A DNA stretch of 64,000 nucleotides from Sulfobacillus thermotolerans. GTDB lineage: Bacteria; Bacillota; Sulfobacillia; Sulfobacillales; Sulfobacillaceae. Both the position numbers and the translations under genes were made by a program. Position 1 is the stretch's first letter. Every line of letters starts with the position of its first letter. Location of the stretch: contig CP019454.1 in the NCBI GenBank assembly GCA_002951815.1, positions 2,666,001 to 2,730,000 on the forward strand. Direction: 5' to 3'. Below, piece after piece: positions 16,272-25,367 of the stretch. Under the pieces are notes generated by a model. That model was given only the letters and a program-made list of their open reading frames with translations. It ran no database searches and was not told the origin of the DNA.

Positions 16272-17621
16272 TCACAATCCCAAACCGAAAATGCTTGGAG
16301 ACAACTCGACTCCTTGGGCTCGAATCCGATCGAAGTTTTTGGGACGTATTCCGTTGCCGTGAAACACGCCGATGACCTTCCCTTCCTCATCCACCCCGGA
16401 TTGATCAAACTGAAAGAGGTCTTGCGTGGTAATAATGCCGCTCTCCATGCCCACGACTTCCGTAATGCGAATAATCCGGCGCGATCCATCTAACAAGCGC
16501 GCTTGCTGGACGATAATGTCAATAGCGGACGCTATCTGCGAGCGAATAGCTGGCAACGGCAAGTCCGCCCCCGCCATCAGCACCATCGTTTCAATACGCG
16601 ACAAACAGTCCCTAGGACTATTTGCGTGCACAGTCGTTAAACTACCCTCGTGCCCGGTGTTCATGGCTTGGAGCATGTCGAGCGCCTCCCCCCCTCGCAC
16701 CTCTCCGACAATGATGCGGTCGGGGCGCATACGCAAAGCGTTGCGAACCAAATCGCGAATGGCCACCCCACCCTTGCCTTCAATGTTGGGAGGCCTAGCC
16801 TCTAAAGTGACTTTATGGTCTTGCTGCAACTGAAGTTCCGCTGCGTCTTCAATGGTGACAATGCGTTCAGTGCCCGGAATAAAAGCAGAAAATGCGTTCA
16901 GCGTCGTTGTTTTCCCAGACCCCGTACCCCCTGAGACGACAATGTTGAGTTTGCCGCGCACCGCTGCCTCAATAAAGGTGGCCATTTCAGCAGACAAGGT
17001 ACCCATCTGCACCAACTGCGAGAGAATAAACGGATCTTTGGAGAATTTGCGAATGGTGATCGAATCGCCTGCCACGGCTAGGGGACGCAAAATCGCATTC
17101 AAACGTGATCCGTCTGGCAGTCTGGCATCAACCATCGGACTTGACTCGTCGACTCGCCGACCTGAAAACGATAGCATTTTTTCTAAGGTGGCACGCAGGT
17201 GCGCTTCATCGCGAAACACGATGTTGGTCTTGACCAAACTCCCCTGACGCTCAATATAGATATTGTTGGCCCCATTAATCATGATTTCGGAAATCTCCGG
17301 ATCATCGAGCAACACTTGAATGGGACCATACCCTAAAATTTCATCCACCAAAATACGGACTAATGCATCTTTTTCTAACGGCGCAATTTCCTTATCGGCT
17401 TCAACGATATTCCAAATCAAATTCCTGAGTTCATCACGCGACAAATTTTCCGGCGATGTCACTTGCGTCAATAACGCGTCTTGAATACGGCTTTTCAGTG
17501 CCATGAAATTGGCGCCCAAGTAGTCAAAGTCATTGGACTTGGACGTCTGCGACGTCTTAATGGACTTAAAGGCCTGAGAAGCCCCAGGAGACATGCCGTT
17601 AATCCGCGTGCGTAAAGACAT
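16272..17621 (-). CDS. cpaF: CpaF/TadA secretion ATPase
   Basis: A 449-residue hexameric ATPase powering Tad pilus assembly. The N-terminal domain ends with EIMINGANNIYIER; Walker A is SGGTGSGKTTTLNAF, followed by the Asp box (IVTIEDAAELQLQQDHKV) and Walker B (RPDRIIVGEVRGGEALDMLQAMNTGH). AGAGGGG precedes ATG 17621. All catalytic motifs look intact. Confidence 0.95.
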   Translation of the reverse strand: MSLRTRINGMSPGASQAFKSIKTSQTSKSNDFDYLGANFMALKSRIQDALLTQVTSPENLSRDELRNLIWNIVEADKEIAPLEKDALVRILVDEILGYGPIQVLLDDPEISEIMINGANNIYIERQGSLVKTNIVFRDEAHLRATLEKMLSFSGRRVDESSPMVDARLPDGSRLNAILRPLAVAGDSITIRKFSKDPFILSQLVQMGTLSAEMATFIEAAVRGKLNIVVSGGTGSGKTTTLNAFSAFIPGTERIVTIEDAAELQLQQDHKVTLEARPPNIEGKGGVAIRDLVRNALRMRPDRIIVGEVRGGEALDMLQAMNTGHEGSLTTVHANSPRDCLSRIETMVLMAGADLPLPAIRSQIASAIDIIVQQARLLDGSRRIIRITEVVGMESGIITTQDLFQFDQSGVDEEGKVIGVFHGNGIRPKNFDRIRAQGVELSPSIFGLGL

Positions 17622-17636
17622 CCGAACCCCTCTCTT

Positions 17637-18776
17637 CTACACCTGTTCTTTGCGTGCCGTTTTGCGACTTTGTCCTTCAAACTCCTCAATTAAGGCCTTC
17701 GCCACATTTTCGATGGCTTGGGCTAACACATTGCCGGGATCTACCACGACCAAGGGTTTTCCGGAATTTGCAGAACGTACCGGGGTAACCCCGCCACTGG
17801 GCATCCAATATGTTACGGGTAGCCCTAGAAATTCTTGAATCTGCTCCTTCGAGACCCCGGAATCCGCCCGATTTAATGCCAGCCGAATCTTCCCGTCAGC
17901 AGGATAAAGAGTCCCCAAAACTTTAAGTGAGCGCTGTACTGTTCGTAGCGTAATCATTTCCGGCGTGGCTAGGAGCAAAATAACATCGGCCATATCCATC
18001 GCACTAAGATTTTGCTCTGTTAATCCCGAAGACAAGTCGCACACCGTGTAGACATGTGACGCTTTTAAGTGCGTCACGATATCTCTGACGTGGTGAGACT
18101 CCACGGCATCAGCGTACTGTGGATTAATAGGCGCCAACAACAGGTCAAGCGGCAGCCGATCCACCCCAATCAGCGAACGCGCTAATTTATCAGGCTCAAT
18201 CGTCTTCGGTGACCCTTCGACCAATTCTTGGATTGTCACATCCGGATGATCGTGAACCATCGGTCCCACATCACCAAACTGTAAATCCAAGTCCACCAAT
18301 GCTGTTGATTTGCCCGAGAGCTTGGCAAGGTTCCACGCTAAATTTACCGCCAAAGTGGTTTTACCCACACCACCTTTGGCCGAATACACGCCAATAATCC
18401 GGTGCACGATTTCTTGATTGGTATCTTGCGGATGCAGGCGTTGCAACAAAGCGGGTAGCAACGTCGGCAAAGCGTCTGTGGTCATAACGTCAGCCGCATG
18501 CATGGCCAATGCTCGACGGGCCGACTCTGCGCTCGCCTTCTCAATAACCAATATCACCGGACAATCCGCCCGGGACAGGCGGTCGGTAAGGCCCCAGCTG
18601 TCAATCAGCAGCGTCTCATCCACAATAATCGCATCAAGACGCTCCTGGGAACAATAATCAATCGCTTCCCGCACGCTATCCGTCGTTCCGACCACTTGGG
18701 CTTGGGATACCGTCGCAACGGTACGTTCGATGGCGTCCATAACCGGAGAAATGGCCGCAATAAGAACCTTTGTCAT
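17637..18776 (-). CDS. cpaE: CpaE/TadZ-like pilus ATPase, copy 2
   Basis: A 379-residue protein with the same design as the gene at 12088-13281: a receiver-like N-domain (IIVDETLLIDSW), Walker A YSAKGGVGKTT near residue 142 and DLDLQFGDVGPM. It sits between cpaB and cpaF, the usual position, so it is probably the main TadZ. Divergence between the copies suggests an old duplication. Confidence 0.88.
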   Translation of the reverse strand: MTKVLIAAISPVMDAIERTVATVSQAQVVGTTDSVREAIDYCSQERLDAIIVDETLLIDSWGLTDRLSRADCPVILVIEKASAESARRALAMHAADVMTTDALPTLLPALLQRLHPQDTNQEIVHRIIGVYSAKGGVGKTTLAVNLAWNLAKLSGKSTALVDLDLQFGDVGPMVHDHPDVTIQELVEGSPKTIEPDKLARSLIGVDRLPLDLLLAPINPQYADAVESHHVRDIVTHLKASHVYTVCDLSSGLTEQNLSAMDMADVILLLATPEMITLRTVQRSLKVLGTLYPADGKIRLALNRADSGVSKEQIQEFLGLPVTYWMPSGGVTPVRSANSGKPLVVVDPGNVLAQAIENVAKALIEEFEGQSRKTARKEQV

Positions 18777-18794
18777 GACACCCGCCCCTCTGAC

Positions 18795-19532
18795 TTAAGG
18801 AATTGCGCTTTCTAAATTGGTCATGCCATATGGGGCAGGAGCTTTAGCCTTAGTATGCGGCGATTCCAGAGCGGCCGTAAACCCTCCATCATATTGCTCA
18901 GCATACAACAAGGACTCAATTTTGGCCGGTGACATCGCTACAATAAGATTGGGGCTAGAACCTACCGTTGGAGCCGCTGGTGCAGCCATCGACCCGTTGA
19001 CGGCAAGAACCTTCACATCGTTCATAAAGTCTGCCAAGACCTTTTGGCCATTTTTAGTCACCGTGATAAAGAGCGCCACATTGTCACCTGGTACAATCAA
19101 TCCGTCAATGGCCGCAGTGGACGACAAGGGCACATCAACCGCCATATCCTGCGGACTAATCCGAGCCGCAATGACATTAGCCGTTTTTGGAAAGAATACC
19201 TCGCTGGAAACGATGGGCATGCCGACGGACACATTTTGCGTTGTCCAAGCCCCACTTAATCCGTTAAGCGATGAATAGGCGCCGACCGGGACAGAAGCCG
19301 CAGGAAACGTCTTCACCGTGACCAAAGCCGGCGCAACAGGCGTATACGCCGAAATCGGCTGAGCGGCCACTAAAACCTGGACTGTGGGACTTTTCACTTT
19401 CGCATTAGCCTGCTGAATAGCCAGCTGCACGTACCGCGCTGACACATACGCTGCCACGCCTATGACCACCACGCCAGCCAATAGCCACCGGTTAACCCGG
19501 AAAAACGTGCCCATGCGTTTGGCAATGGCCAT
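18795..19532 (-). CDS. cpaB: CpaB/RcpC-like pilus assembly protein
   Basis: A 245-residue protein with one N-terminal membrane helix (LLAGVVVIGVAAYVSA) and a SAF-type domain (VLVAAQPISAYTPVAPALV). It then continues into the RcpC region (VDVPLSSTAAIDGLIVPGDNVALF). In Gram-negatives RcpC works with the secretin; no secretin gene is seen here, consistent with a monoderm. AGGAGGGG lies about 11 bases before ATG 19532. Confidence 0.88.
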   Translation of the reverse strand: MAIAKRMGTFFRVNRWLLAGVVVIGVAAYVSARYVQLAIQQANAKVKSPTVQVLVAAQPISAYTPVAPALVTVKTFPAASVPVGAYSSLNGLSGAWTTQNVSVGMPIVSSEVFFPKTANVIAARISPQDMAVDVPLSSTAAIDGLIVPGDNVALFITVTKNGQKVLADFMNDVKVLAVNGSMAAPAAPTVGSSPNLIVAMSPAKIESLLYAEQYDGGFTAALESPHTKAKAPAPYGMTNLESAIP

Positions 19533-19570
19533 GTGCTACAACCCCTCCTAGTCGAGTAAGGAACACAGGA

Positions 19571-19596
19571 GCAGGCACAGCTAAAGCTATGCCTGC
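19571..19596 (-). terminator. Hairpin between flp and cpaB (possible attenuator)
   Basis: GCAGGCA (19571-19577) pairs with TGCCTGC (19590-19596), with a short inner AGCT/AGCT stem. No T-run follows on the minus strand, so it may partly terminate or stabilise the pilin mRNA rather than stop transcription fully. Confidence 0.45.
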
Positions 19597-19611
19597 AATT
19601 TGACTCCACGT

Positions 19612-19807
19612 CTAGCCTGCTGTGTTGTTCACTGCATTTGCAACGTTATTCAACGTGTTGTGTACTGCTCCGCCTAAGAACGTCAAGGCCACGATCACGA
19701 CAATGGCAATTAATGCCAAAATTTAAAGCATACTCCACTAATGCCTGGCCATCCTTGTCTTTTAAACGGGCCATAAACGCCATGAGAAATTGCTGAATGG
19801 TCGCCAA
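19612..19807 (-). pseudogene. flp: Flp/Fap-type pilin gene with a +1 frameshift
   Basis: The gene for the major Tad pilin. TTG 19807, 6 bases after AGGAGG, opens ATIQQFLMAFMARLKDKDGQALVEYAL, with the Flp cleavage/helix motif GQALVEYAL. The frame then runs off into unrelated residues. One base less in the AAATTTT stretch (19718-19727) restores ILALIAIVVIVALTFLGG and a tail ending AVNNTAG at TAG 19612. The restored product is 64 residues, the normal Flp size. It is either a sequencing error or a real (possibly phase-variable) lesion. Confidence 0.85.
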
Positions 19808-20035
19808 AGTAATCCTCCTACTTTCCGAAGTAGATGCCGAACCCAGTAGCAAGATACATTATTTTCCTGCTCACATGGTTATTCGACATAATAAATCCTA
19901 TTCCTTCTTTTTTTCATGGACTCTCCGGTATATTTTTACTTTTTCTGAAGGAGTTATAATCTAGCTTGTTGTCGAATACACAAAAGTGGATAATTTTAAC
20001 ATGGAACGCACATTGACGAGTCACGAGGTTGCTCC

Positions 20036-20250
20036 TTGAAGAAGCAGTTTAACGCCATCAAATATCTGCAGTTTCCGTGGTTGCGGACCATCCATCGAGA
20101 TGCCCATGCGCAACCGTTTGCCGATTTAGCGAAGCCGCGGCTTGGAGCTTCTGCTCGGCAGCATATTGGCGATTCCACTCATCCAGCGCCCAATTCCATA
20201 CAAATGCCTGGTAGCGATTTTTTACCGGACAGAAGGACCGTCCGACGTTG
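20036..20250. pseudogene. Decayed tnpB (OrfB) fragment with an internal inversion
   Basis: On the minus strand about 20250-20140 encodes FVWNWALDEWNRQYAAEQ, matching the N-terminal OrfB/TnpB region. On the plus strand 20036-20136 encodes KKQFNAIKYLQFPWLRTIHR and then DAHAQPFADLAK, the part that should follow directly. The intact TnpB at 58459-59646 has the same order (GALDQWQQQF, then RRQLNALKRAAFPWM and LGQAFKNFF). About 100 bp has therefore flipped. The junction is a 12-bp perfect palindrome, AAGCCGCGGCTT (20132-20143). The rest of the 19.86-20.29 kb gap holds only the flp promoter region. Confidence 0.7.
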
Positions 20251-20300
20251 AAGAAAAAAGGGAAAAGCCCGGATGACAGGAATGAAGCTTGGAGGAACAC

Positions 20301-21422
20301 ATGAAAAGCGGCCCTTACAAATTCAGATTTGCCTCTTATATCCCTCAAATTCCTGCATGGGTGGAACTTTTTCTGTTGCACGAAGCCTGGGTATTTTTCA
20401 GTGCCCTTCTTCCCTACTCTCATCCCCGCCAAAGCATCTTAAGCATGAGCGAAGCATATTCCAGCCGAGCAACCTTGTGGTTTCAGTACGATGCTCTATT
20501 CTATTTGCACATTGCCCACTATGGCTATGGATCACATCCCTCAGCATTCTACCCGTTGTTACCCATCCTCATTTGGCTAGCGCATAGTCGATGGATCGCA
20601 TTACTCATCATGCAAGCCATTTTTGCTGCCGACGTATACTATCTCAACCGATTTTTAACCACATTCGACCTGTCCGCTGGTCAAATCACCTTAGCCTTGG
20701 CATTGTTTGCATTTAATCCCGCGGCAGTTTTTTACAGTACCCTATACACTGAGCCTTTGATGCTCCTGCTGAGTCTATTGAGTACTCTCCAAGCACAAGA
20801 ACATAAATACATCACAGCCGCGGTGACGGCAGGTCTTGCTGCCTTAAGCCACCCTACGGGCGCTTTATTAGGCATCATGCCACTCGTGTTATTAATACAA
20901 AGCTTCAAGTATCACAACCGGCAACAACTATGGGGAGCGGTCATATGGGGCAGTGGTATTGTGATAGCCCTGGCGTTATTTGTGGGATACTCACTCATCT
21001 TCTGGCATACGCCCTTTGGCCCGTGGCTAGGAGAAAGCGGTTGGCACTCGCGCTGGGTCTGGCCTTGGGTGCAATATCAGCAAGTCATCGTTATCCATTC
21101 GGCAGATCATGTCTACGAAATCATCTTGAGCGCCCTAAGCCTCCCATACCTATTGGGAGCTATACTCTTAGCATCAAAATGGTCCAAGAGTTCCCTGCCG
21201 GCACTCATTTACGCGTGGGCGGGAACTCTTGTCTCCCTAAGTTTCTATGCATTAAATACACCATTTCACAGCACGCTGCGTTTATTAAGCCCATATTTTC
21301 CCCTCTACGCGGGAATATCGTTGGCAAATAACAAAGTTCTTATCCGCATCGTTATAATTTTATGGGGGGCGGCCAGTTTGTATGGGGCGATCCGGTTTAC
21401 CCATCAGTGGTGGTGGCAGTGA
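20301..21422 (+). CDS. PIG-V-like membrane glycosyltransferase, second copy
   Basis: A 373-residue protein with about nine to ten membrane helices. WFQYDALFYLHIAHYGYG, AFYPLLPILIW and TLYTEPLMLLLSLL line up with the motifs of the protein at 7844-9004, so the two are paralogous GT-C enzymes. GGAGG (20291-20295) lies 5 bases before ATG 20301; the TTG at 20289 overlaps it and is rejected. Its position within the Tad region suggests pilin or pseudopilin glycosylation, which is inference. Confidence 0.72.
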   Translation: MKSGPYKFRFASYIPQIPAWVELFLLHEAWVFFSALLPYSHPRQSILSMSEAYSSRATLWFQYDALFYLHIAHYGYGSHPSAFYPLLPILIWLAHSRWIALLIMQAIFAADVYYLNRFLTTFDLSAGQITLALALFAFNPAAVFYSTLYTEPLMLLLSLLSTLQAQEHKYITAAVTAGLAALSHPTGALLGIMPLVLLIQSFKYHNRQQLWGAVIWGSGIVIALALFVGYSLIFWHTPFGPWLGESGWHSRWVWPWVQYQQVIVIHSADHVYEIILSALSLPYLLGAILLASKWSKSSLPALIYAWAGTLVSLSFYALNTPFHSTLRLLSPYFPLYAGISLANNKVLIRIVIILWGAASLYGAIRFTHQWWWQ

Positions 21423-21463
21423 ATGCAGAATGCGCTCTACATCCCCGATACATGTATCTTTCC

Positions 21464-22570
21464 CTACGGTACGTTGTTATTTGATACTAACTGCGCTACG
21501 TAATTGGCGTCTAAATATGAAGATCCTATGCTAAAATTACTCGTGTCATTTAAGGCTAATTGGCTTATGACCTTAAATTCAAACCCCGCATTAGTACCCT
21601 GCGTGTTCGGTACATTGAGAATTTTAGCCGTAATAAAACCCACAATAGGAATAACAGCATTCTTTCCCTTATTGCTAGTGGGCGTTGGATTTGCCACAGG
21701 GAAATACACCGTGGCTCCATCAACAATTCCGTACTTAGAGAGGTCATTCCAATAAGAAGAACCCGTCGAACCAGCGACAATATAATTTTGAAACGCTAAT
21801 TGTTGATATGAATTAAACATCTCAATCCATCCCATTCCTCCTGCCCCATAGATCTGATGAAAATTAATGGGAGTTCCGGTCGTAACCCACGAAGGAACTC
21901 CCCCATTGGCTGAACCCCGAAATGCATCATAAATTTTGCCTACCATTAAATATGAATCCCATCCGTCACTTCCATAGGGATTAGCAAGCGGTAAATTGGC
22001 ACTCGCAGGCATAGCTAAAGGTACCATGCCTGCCGTATTGGCTTCGGCTTGGGGATCCACCACTGCTGTTGCCAAAGGCTTAACGTTAGCCATTGAGATT
22101 CCCAGTGCTGAGGCAAAATTTAACACTGTTGAGCCGCTAGCCTGGACCGTCACATAAATAGGTAGTTGTGACGCCGTAATGGTCGATGGCAATACGGTTA
22201 TTGGGGTTTTACTAGTACCCAAGTAATAGTGGACCACCGGATTACTATCCAATCCATTGTTTGGTATAGCCGTCTTAATATTGGATTGATAAATCATGTC
22301 TGCTACCGCTGTGGGATTTGACGGATACTGGATACTATCTGAGTTGGCCGATGCGTTATATCCGCTTTGCAACTCACGGGCCAAAGTTTGCGCCGCCGCT
22401 AAAGCCGCCGCGCTCGTAGCTGTTTGGGCTTGATTACGCAAAGCCGAGACCTTGGCAACATCGATGGAGATGGCGGCTGCGCCAATGATTAGTCCCATAA
22501 AGAGGACGGTTATCGGTAGCACTTGTCCAGATTCATTGCGCCATCCCTGTCTCATCAAGCCCATGACCAT
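21464..22570 (-). CDS. TadG-like pilus-associated protein
   Basis: A 368-residue protein. NESGQVLPITVLFMGLIIGAAA is a TadG-type N-terminal helix, followed by ALRNQAQTATSAAALAAAQTLA, a hallmark of putative Flp pilus-assembly TadG/TadE-like proteins. The remainder is an exported Ser/Asn/Thr-rich domain without a visible von Willebrand MIDAS motif. AGGAG lies 7 bases before ATG 22570. It is separated from the main Tad operon by the tnpB remnant and the PIG-V-like gene. Confidence 0.8.
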   Translation of the reverse strand: MVMGLMRQGWRNESGQVLPITVLFMGLIIGAAAISIDVAKVSALRNQAQTATSAAALAAAQTLARELQSGYNASANSDSIQYPSNPTAVADMIYQSNIKTAIPNNGLDSNPVVHYYLGTSKTPITVLPSTITASQLPIYVTVQASGSTVLNFASALGISMANVKPLATAVVDPQAEANTAGMVPLAMPASANLPLANPYGSDGWDSYLMVGKIYDAFRGSANGGVPSWVTTGTPINFHQIYGAGGMGWIEMFNSYQQLAFQNYIVAGSTGSSYWNDLSKYGIVDGATVYFPVANPTPTSNKGKNAVIPIVGFITAKILNVPNTQGTNAGFEFKVISQLALNDTSNFSIGSSYLDANYVAQLVSNNNVP

Positions 22571-22671
22571 TTCTCACTCCTTTGTCCAATTACTTCCACT
22601 ATACGCATATCACCATACTCCTGTAAATATTTTCAAATCCCTTCTCGGCCGATCTGCCAAAAAAGTTTTCT

Positions 22672-22700
22672 TTGTCGTCATAGGTCGGGCGTTGTAGAAT
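22672..22700 (+). promoter_or_regulatory. Promoter of the small secreted protein
   Basis: TTGTCG (22672-22677), a 17-bp spacer and TAGAAT (22695-22700) lie 34 bases before GTG 22735. Confidence 0.55.
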
Positions 22701-22734
22701 AATCGATAAGCACTTCTCAGAAAGGATAACGCCC

Positions 22735-23172
22735 GTGCGCATAATCCGAACCTTGTTTCTTGCCGTAGCCTCTGTATTAATTGTGTCTTCTTTCGCATGG
22801 GCTTCCTCTCGAACCGAATTGGTCGTCACCCCGACACCCGTGCAAGCACCCTCAGAAACAACATTTATTGTCGTCTCGCACTCGCTCGTCCCCACTGTCA
22901 TCGACCTCAAAATTACGGGACAAAAAACCGTGCACGTCGCTTTAAAGAAGGCGGCTGCACACGAATACGCCGGCTCGTACCTACTACGAACAACCGGTGA
23001 GATGACCGCGACGGCCCTGACCCGTTCTGGGCAAGTACTCATTACTCGCCAATATCACGTCACGAAGGCCCCATCGCACCTCTTCAGCAAAATCGTGGTA
23101 GCCATTGTCTTCTTTGGCGTTTCCATCTATTACTGGCGTAAATCACAGCGTTATGCCCGACCGAACAAATGA
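22735..23172 (+). CDS. Secreted, membrane-anchored protein of unknown function
   Basis: A 145-residue protein with an N-terminal signal peptide (IRTLFLAVASVLIVSSFAWA, probable cleavage after AWA) and a beta-rich middle. A C-terminal helix (IVVAIVFFGVSIYYWR) with a basic tail completes a type I membrane topology. GTG 22735 follows AAAGGATAA. The family is not recognised; the middle region could be an Ig-like extracellular domain. It has its own promoter. Confidence 0.7.
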   Translation: MRIIRTLFLAVASVLIVSSFAWASSRTELVVTPTPVQAPSETTFIVVSHSLVPTVIDLKITGQKTVHVALKKAAAHEYAGSYLLRTTGEMTATALTRSGQVLITRQYHVTKAPSHLFSKIVVAIVFFGVSIYYWRKSQRYARPNK

Positions 23173-23196
23173 AAAAAGGAGGACGGTGTCCTCCTT
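23171..23196 (-). terminator. Terminator between convergent small genes
   Basis: AAGGAGGAC (23176-23184) pairs with GTCCTCCTT (23188-23196) around a GGT loop. The A-run before it (23172-23177) reads as a T-run on the minus strand, so it best serves the minus-strand gene ending at 23195. Confidence 0.65.
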
Positions 23197-23593
23197 AAAT
23201 CGTATCGGGGCTGGCATGCGCTTCAATCGTACTAGGAGATTCGGCCACATCTCTCATCCATGCCCATGCCAAATAGGCTGTCACCAAGGCTTTGCCGTTG
23301 TTGCGCCCCACTAGCCTGACGAGCCAAATCAATCGAGACTTCAGCTTGCGAGGCAACAGGGGGTAACGGATTAAGGACCGTGATGCTAAAGCGGCCCCCA
23401 ACCACACCGCTCGAGTCACCCCACTGGTATCACCAGGAACGGCCTCCGGAACTAACCGCATCCACCGCGCTTCCAGCATCGCCCAGATGCGCCGTCTCGC
23501 CCTCCTACGCCCCTCTTTATTCTTCGACCATCCCAGCCGAAGACTCCACCACATCAGCCGCAATAAACTTGCATGAGATTCTTGGCCTTTCAT
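23195..23593 (-). CDS. Hypothetical basic protein
   Basis: A 132-residue Arg/Trp/Leu-rich protein (RLGWSKNKEGRRRARRR) with a possible amphipathic region near its C-terminus (ALVTAYLAWAWM). GGGGGA lies 6 bases before ATG 23593. No family is recognised and its composition is unusual, but it is flanked by its own terminator and nothing else fills this stretch. Confidence 0.45.
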   Translation of the reverse strand: MKGQESHASLLRLMWWSLRLGWSKNKEGRRRARRRIWAMLEARWMRLVPEAVPGDTSGVTRAVWLGAALASRSLIRYPLLPRKLKSRLIWLVRLVGRNNGKALVTAYLAWAWMRDVAESPSTIEAHASPDTI

Positions 23594-23750
23594 GGTTCTT
23601 CCCCCATCTCCGTTATGTCTAGGCTAGGAAAGATGATGATACCCGCCACGGGATGGTGAATCATTTTTGGGATTACCTATTAGACATATTCGTAGTGTGA
23701 CCAAAAGATGCTGGGTTATGCGCCCAATCCAAGAAAGTTTTTCCGCCTGA

Positions 23751-23778
23751 TCGTGAAAAAAACAAAACGCGGTATAAT
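23751..23778 (+). promoter_or_regulatory. Promoter of the DUF59-mrp operon
   Basis: TATAAT (23773-23778) is preceded at 16 bp by a weak TCGTGA (23751-23756) and lies 60 bases before the first gene. Confidence 0.45.
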
Positions 23779-23838
23779 ACTGAGTGATATGCTCGGATAT
23801 AGGGCATAGCTCCAATTCAAATTAAGGAGGCGACTCCT

Positions 23839-24147
23839 ATGGCAGAAGCGCCCAGCAAAGAGCAAGTGTTGGAAGTTCTCAAGGAAGTCAGCGATCCGGA
23901 AATCGGTGTCAACATTGTCGATCTGGGACTGGTGTACAATGTGGACATACAAGACGACGGAACGGTGACTGTGGACATGACTCTGACTGCACCCGGATGT
24001 CCCTTACATGACACCATTACGCGGACTGCAGAAATGGCCATTGAAACACTCGATGGGGTCAAAGAAGCCCGTGTCAACATCGTCTGGAGTCCCCCGTGGA
24101 CCCCTGATATGCTGACAGATGAAGGCCGCCGTTTGCTTGGCTTCTAA
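23839..24147 (+). CDS. DUF59/MIP18-family Fe-S assembly factor
   Basis: A 102-residue SufT/PaaD-like protein with [17 protein letters not shown], the family signature, and the conserved TAPGCPLHD around its reactive Cys. It ends with a [16 protein letters not shown] tail typical of PaaD-like proteins. AAGGAGG (23823-23829) precedes ATG 23839. It lies 20 bases upstream of mrp, whose product begins with another DUF59 domain. It likely helps mature Fe-S proteins. Confidence 0.92.
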   Translation: MAEAPSKEQVLEVLKEVSDPEIGVNIVDLGLVYNVDIQDDGTVTVDMTLTAPGCPLHDTITRTAEMAIETLDGVKEARVNIVWSPPWTPDMLTDEGRRLLGF

Positions 24148-24167
24148 TTTGTCTGCGAGGTGGATAT

Positions 24168-25367
24168 ATGCTGGATCAAGCTCGTGTTTTAGAAGCTCTG
24201 GAAGAGGTCCAAGATCCAGAGTTGCGCCAGAGCATTGTCACGTTGAATATGGTCCGCACCATTGATATTAAGCCGAACGGTGTCGTGTCTTTAGACATTG
24301 CACTGACCGTCGACGGGTGCCCGCTGCATGAAAAAATTACTGCAGATGTCAAGCATTCTCTAGGACGTCTGCCGGAGGTGAAAGATATCTCTGTGACCCT
24401 ATCCGTGATGAACGAACAAGAACGCCGCGTGGCCTTTCAAAAAGCATTTGAAGCCGCTCAACAAGCGCGTCAAGGAGAACCAGCACGTTCGGAAGGGGGG
24501 ACGCGTATCAACGTCACCCCGCCCCCACCCAAATCTTCGGGCAAAGCTCCTCTCATTGGACCGTTGCCCGGCCAAGGTGCGGCATCGGGCATGATGTCCG
24601 ATGCGGATAGCACCATCATTATTGGCGTGGCAAGTGGCAAAGGCGGCGTCGGAAAATCGACCGTGACCGCCAACTTGGCCGTGGCCCTGGCCCGCATGGG
24701 ATCGCGGGTGGGCGTGATTGACATGGACATTTATGGCTTTAGCCAAGGCCGCATGTTTGGAGCAAAAGAAAAAGCCAAGGTGAACGAACAAGAAAAAATC
24801 ATTCCGTGGTCCATGCACGGCGTGCATGTTGTTTCGATGGGAATGTTTGTGGAAGAGGGACAGGCCATCGTATGGCGTGGACCCATGTTAGGTAAAATGA
24901 TGCAACAATTTTTCTCGGACGTCGCATGGCCTACTTTGGACTACTTGCTTATTGATCTTCCTCCAGGCACGGGGGATGTCGCGTTAGATATGGCGCAAAA
25001 AGTGCGCAAGGCCAAGCTTGTACTCGTTACAACGCCTCAACAAGTCGCAACCCAGGTTGCCCACCGGGCCGGCGACGTCGCACAAAAGGCGCATCAAGAA
25101 ATTATCGGTGTGATTGAAAATATGTCATATGTTGTCTGCCCCCACGGAGAGCGCATGAATGTCTTTGGCGAAGGCGGCGGTCAGTCGCTAGCTGACCTGT
25201 TTCATGTCCCGTTGCTGGGACAAATTCCCTTAGAGTCGACGGTGCGTGAGGGCGGAGACAAAGGGCGTCCCTTAGCGGCTAGTGAACCCACTTCGCCTGC
25301 TGGCGCGGTCTTTTTAAGCATCGCTGAACGGATTAAGCAAACGCTAAGTAATGAAGCCGCAGGTTAA
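24168..25367 (+). CDS. mrp: Mrp/ApbC-type Fe-S cluster carrier ATPase
   Basis: A 399-residue protein. An N-terminal DUF59 domain (about 1-90, [17 protein letters not shown]) joins by a Pro/Ser/Gly linker to the Mrp/NBP35 ATPase. The deviant Walker [18 protein letters not shown] is near residue 162, and [13 protein letters not shown] and [12 protein letters not shown] follow. Only one Cys of the usual C-terminal CxxC pair is seen in this last motif. Its stop overlaps a strong terminator. Confidence 0.93.
   Translation: MLDQARVLEALEEVQDPELRQSIVTLNMVRTIDIKPNGVVSLDIALTVDGCPLHEKITADVKHSLGRLPEVKDISVTLSVMNEQERRVAFQKAFEAAQQARQGEPARSEGGTRINVTPPPPKSSGKAPLIGPLPGQGAASGMMSDADSTIIIGVASGKGGVGKSTVTANLAVALARMGSRVGVIDMDIYGFSQGRMFGAKEKAKVNEQEKIIPWSMHGVHVVSMGMFVEEGQAIVWRGPMLGKMMQQFFSDVAWPTLDYLLIDLPPGTGDVALDMAQKVRKAKLVLVTTPQQVATQVAHRAGDVAQKAHQEIIGVIENMSYVVCPHGERMNVFGEGGGQSLADLFHVPLLGQIPLESTVREGGDKGRPLAASEPTSPAGAVFLSIAERIKQTLSNEAAG

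Noticed and set aside
19881-19977. Inverted 8-mers ATTCGACA (19881) and TGTCGAAT (19970) upstream of flp
   Set aside because: Too short and 80 bases apart; could be chance, with no third copy seen.
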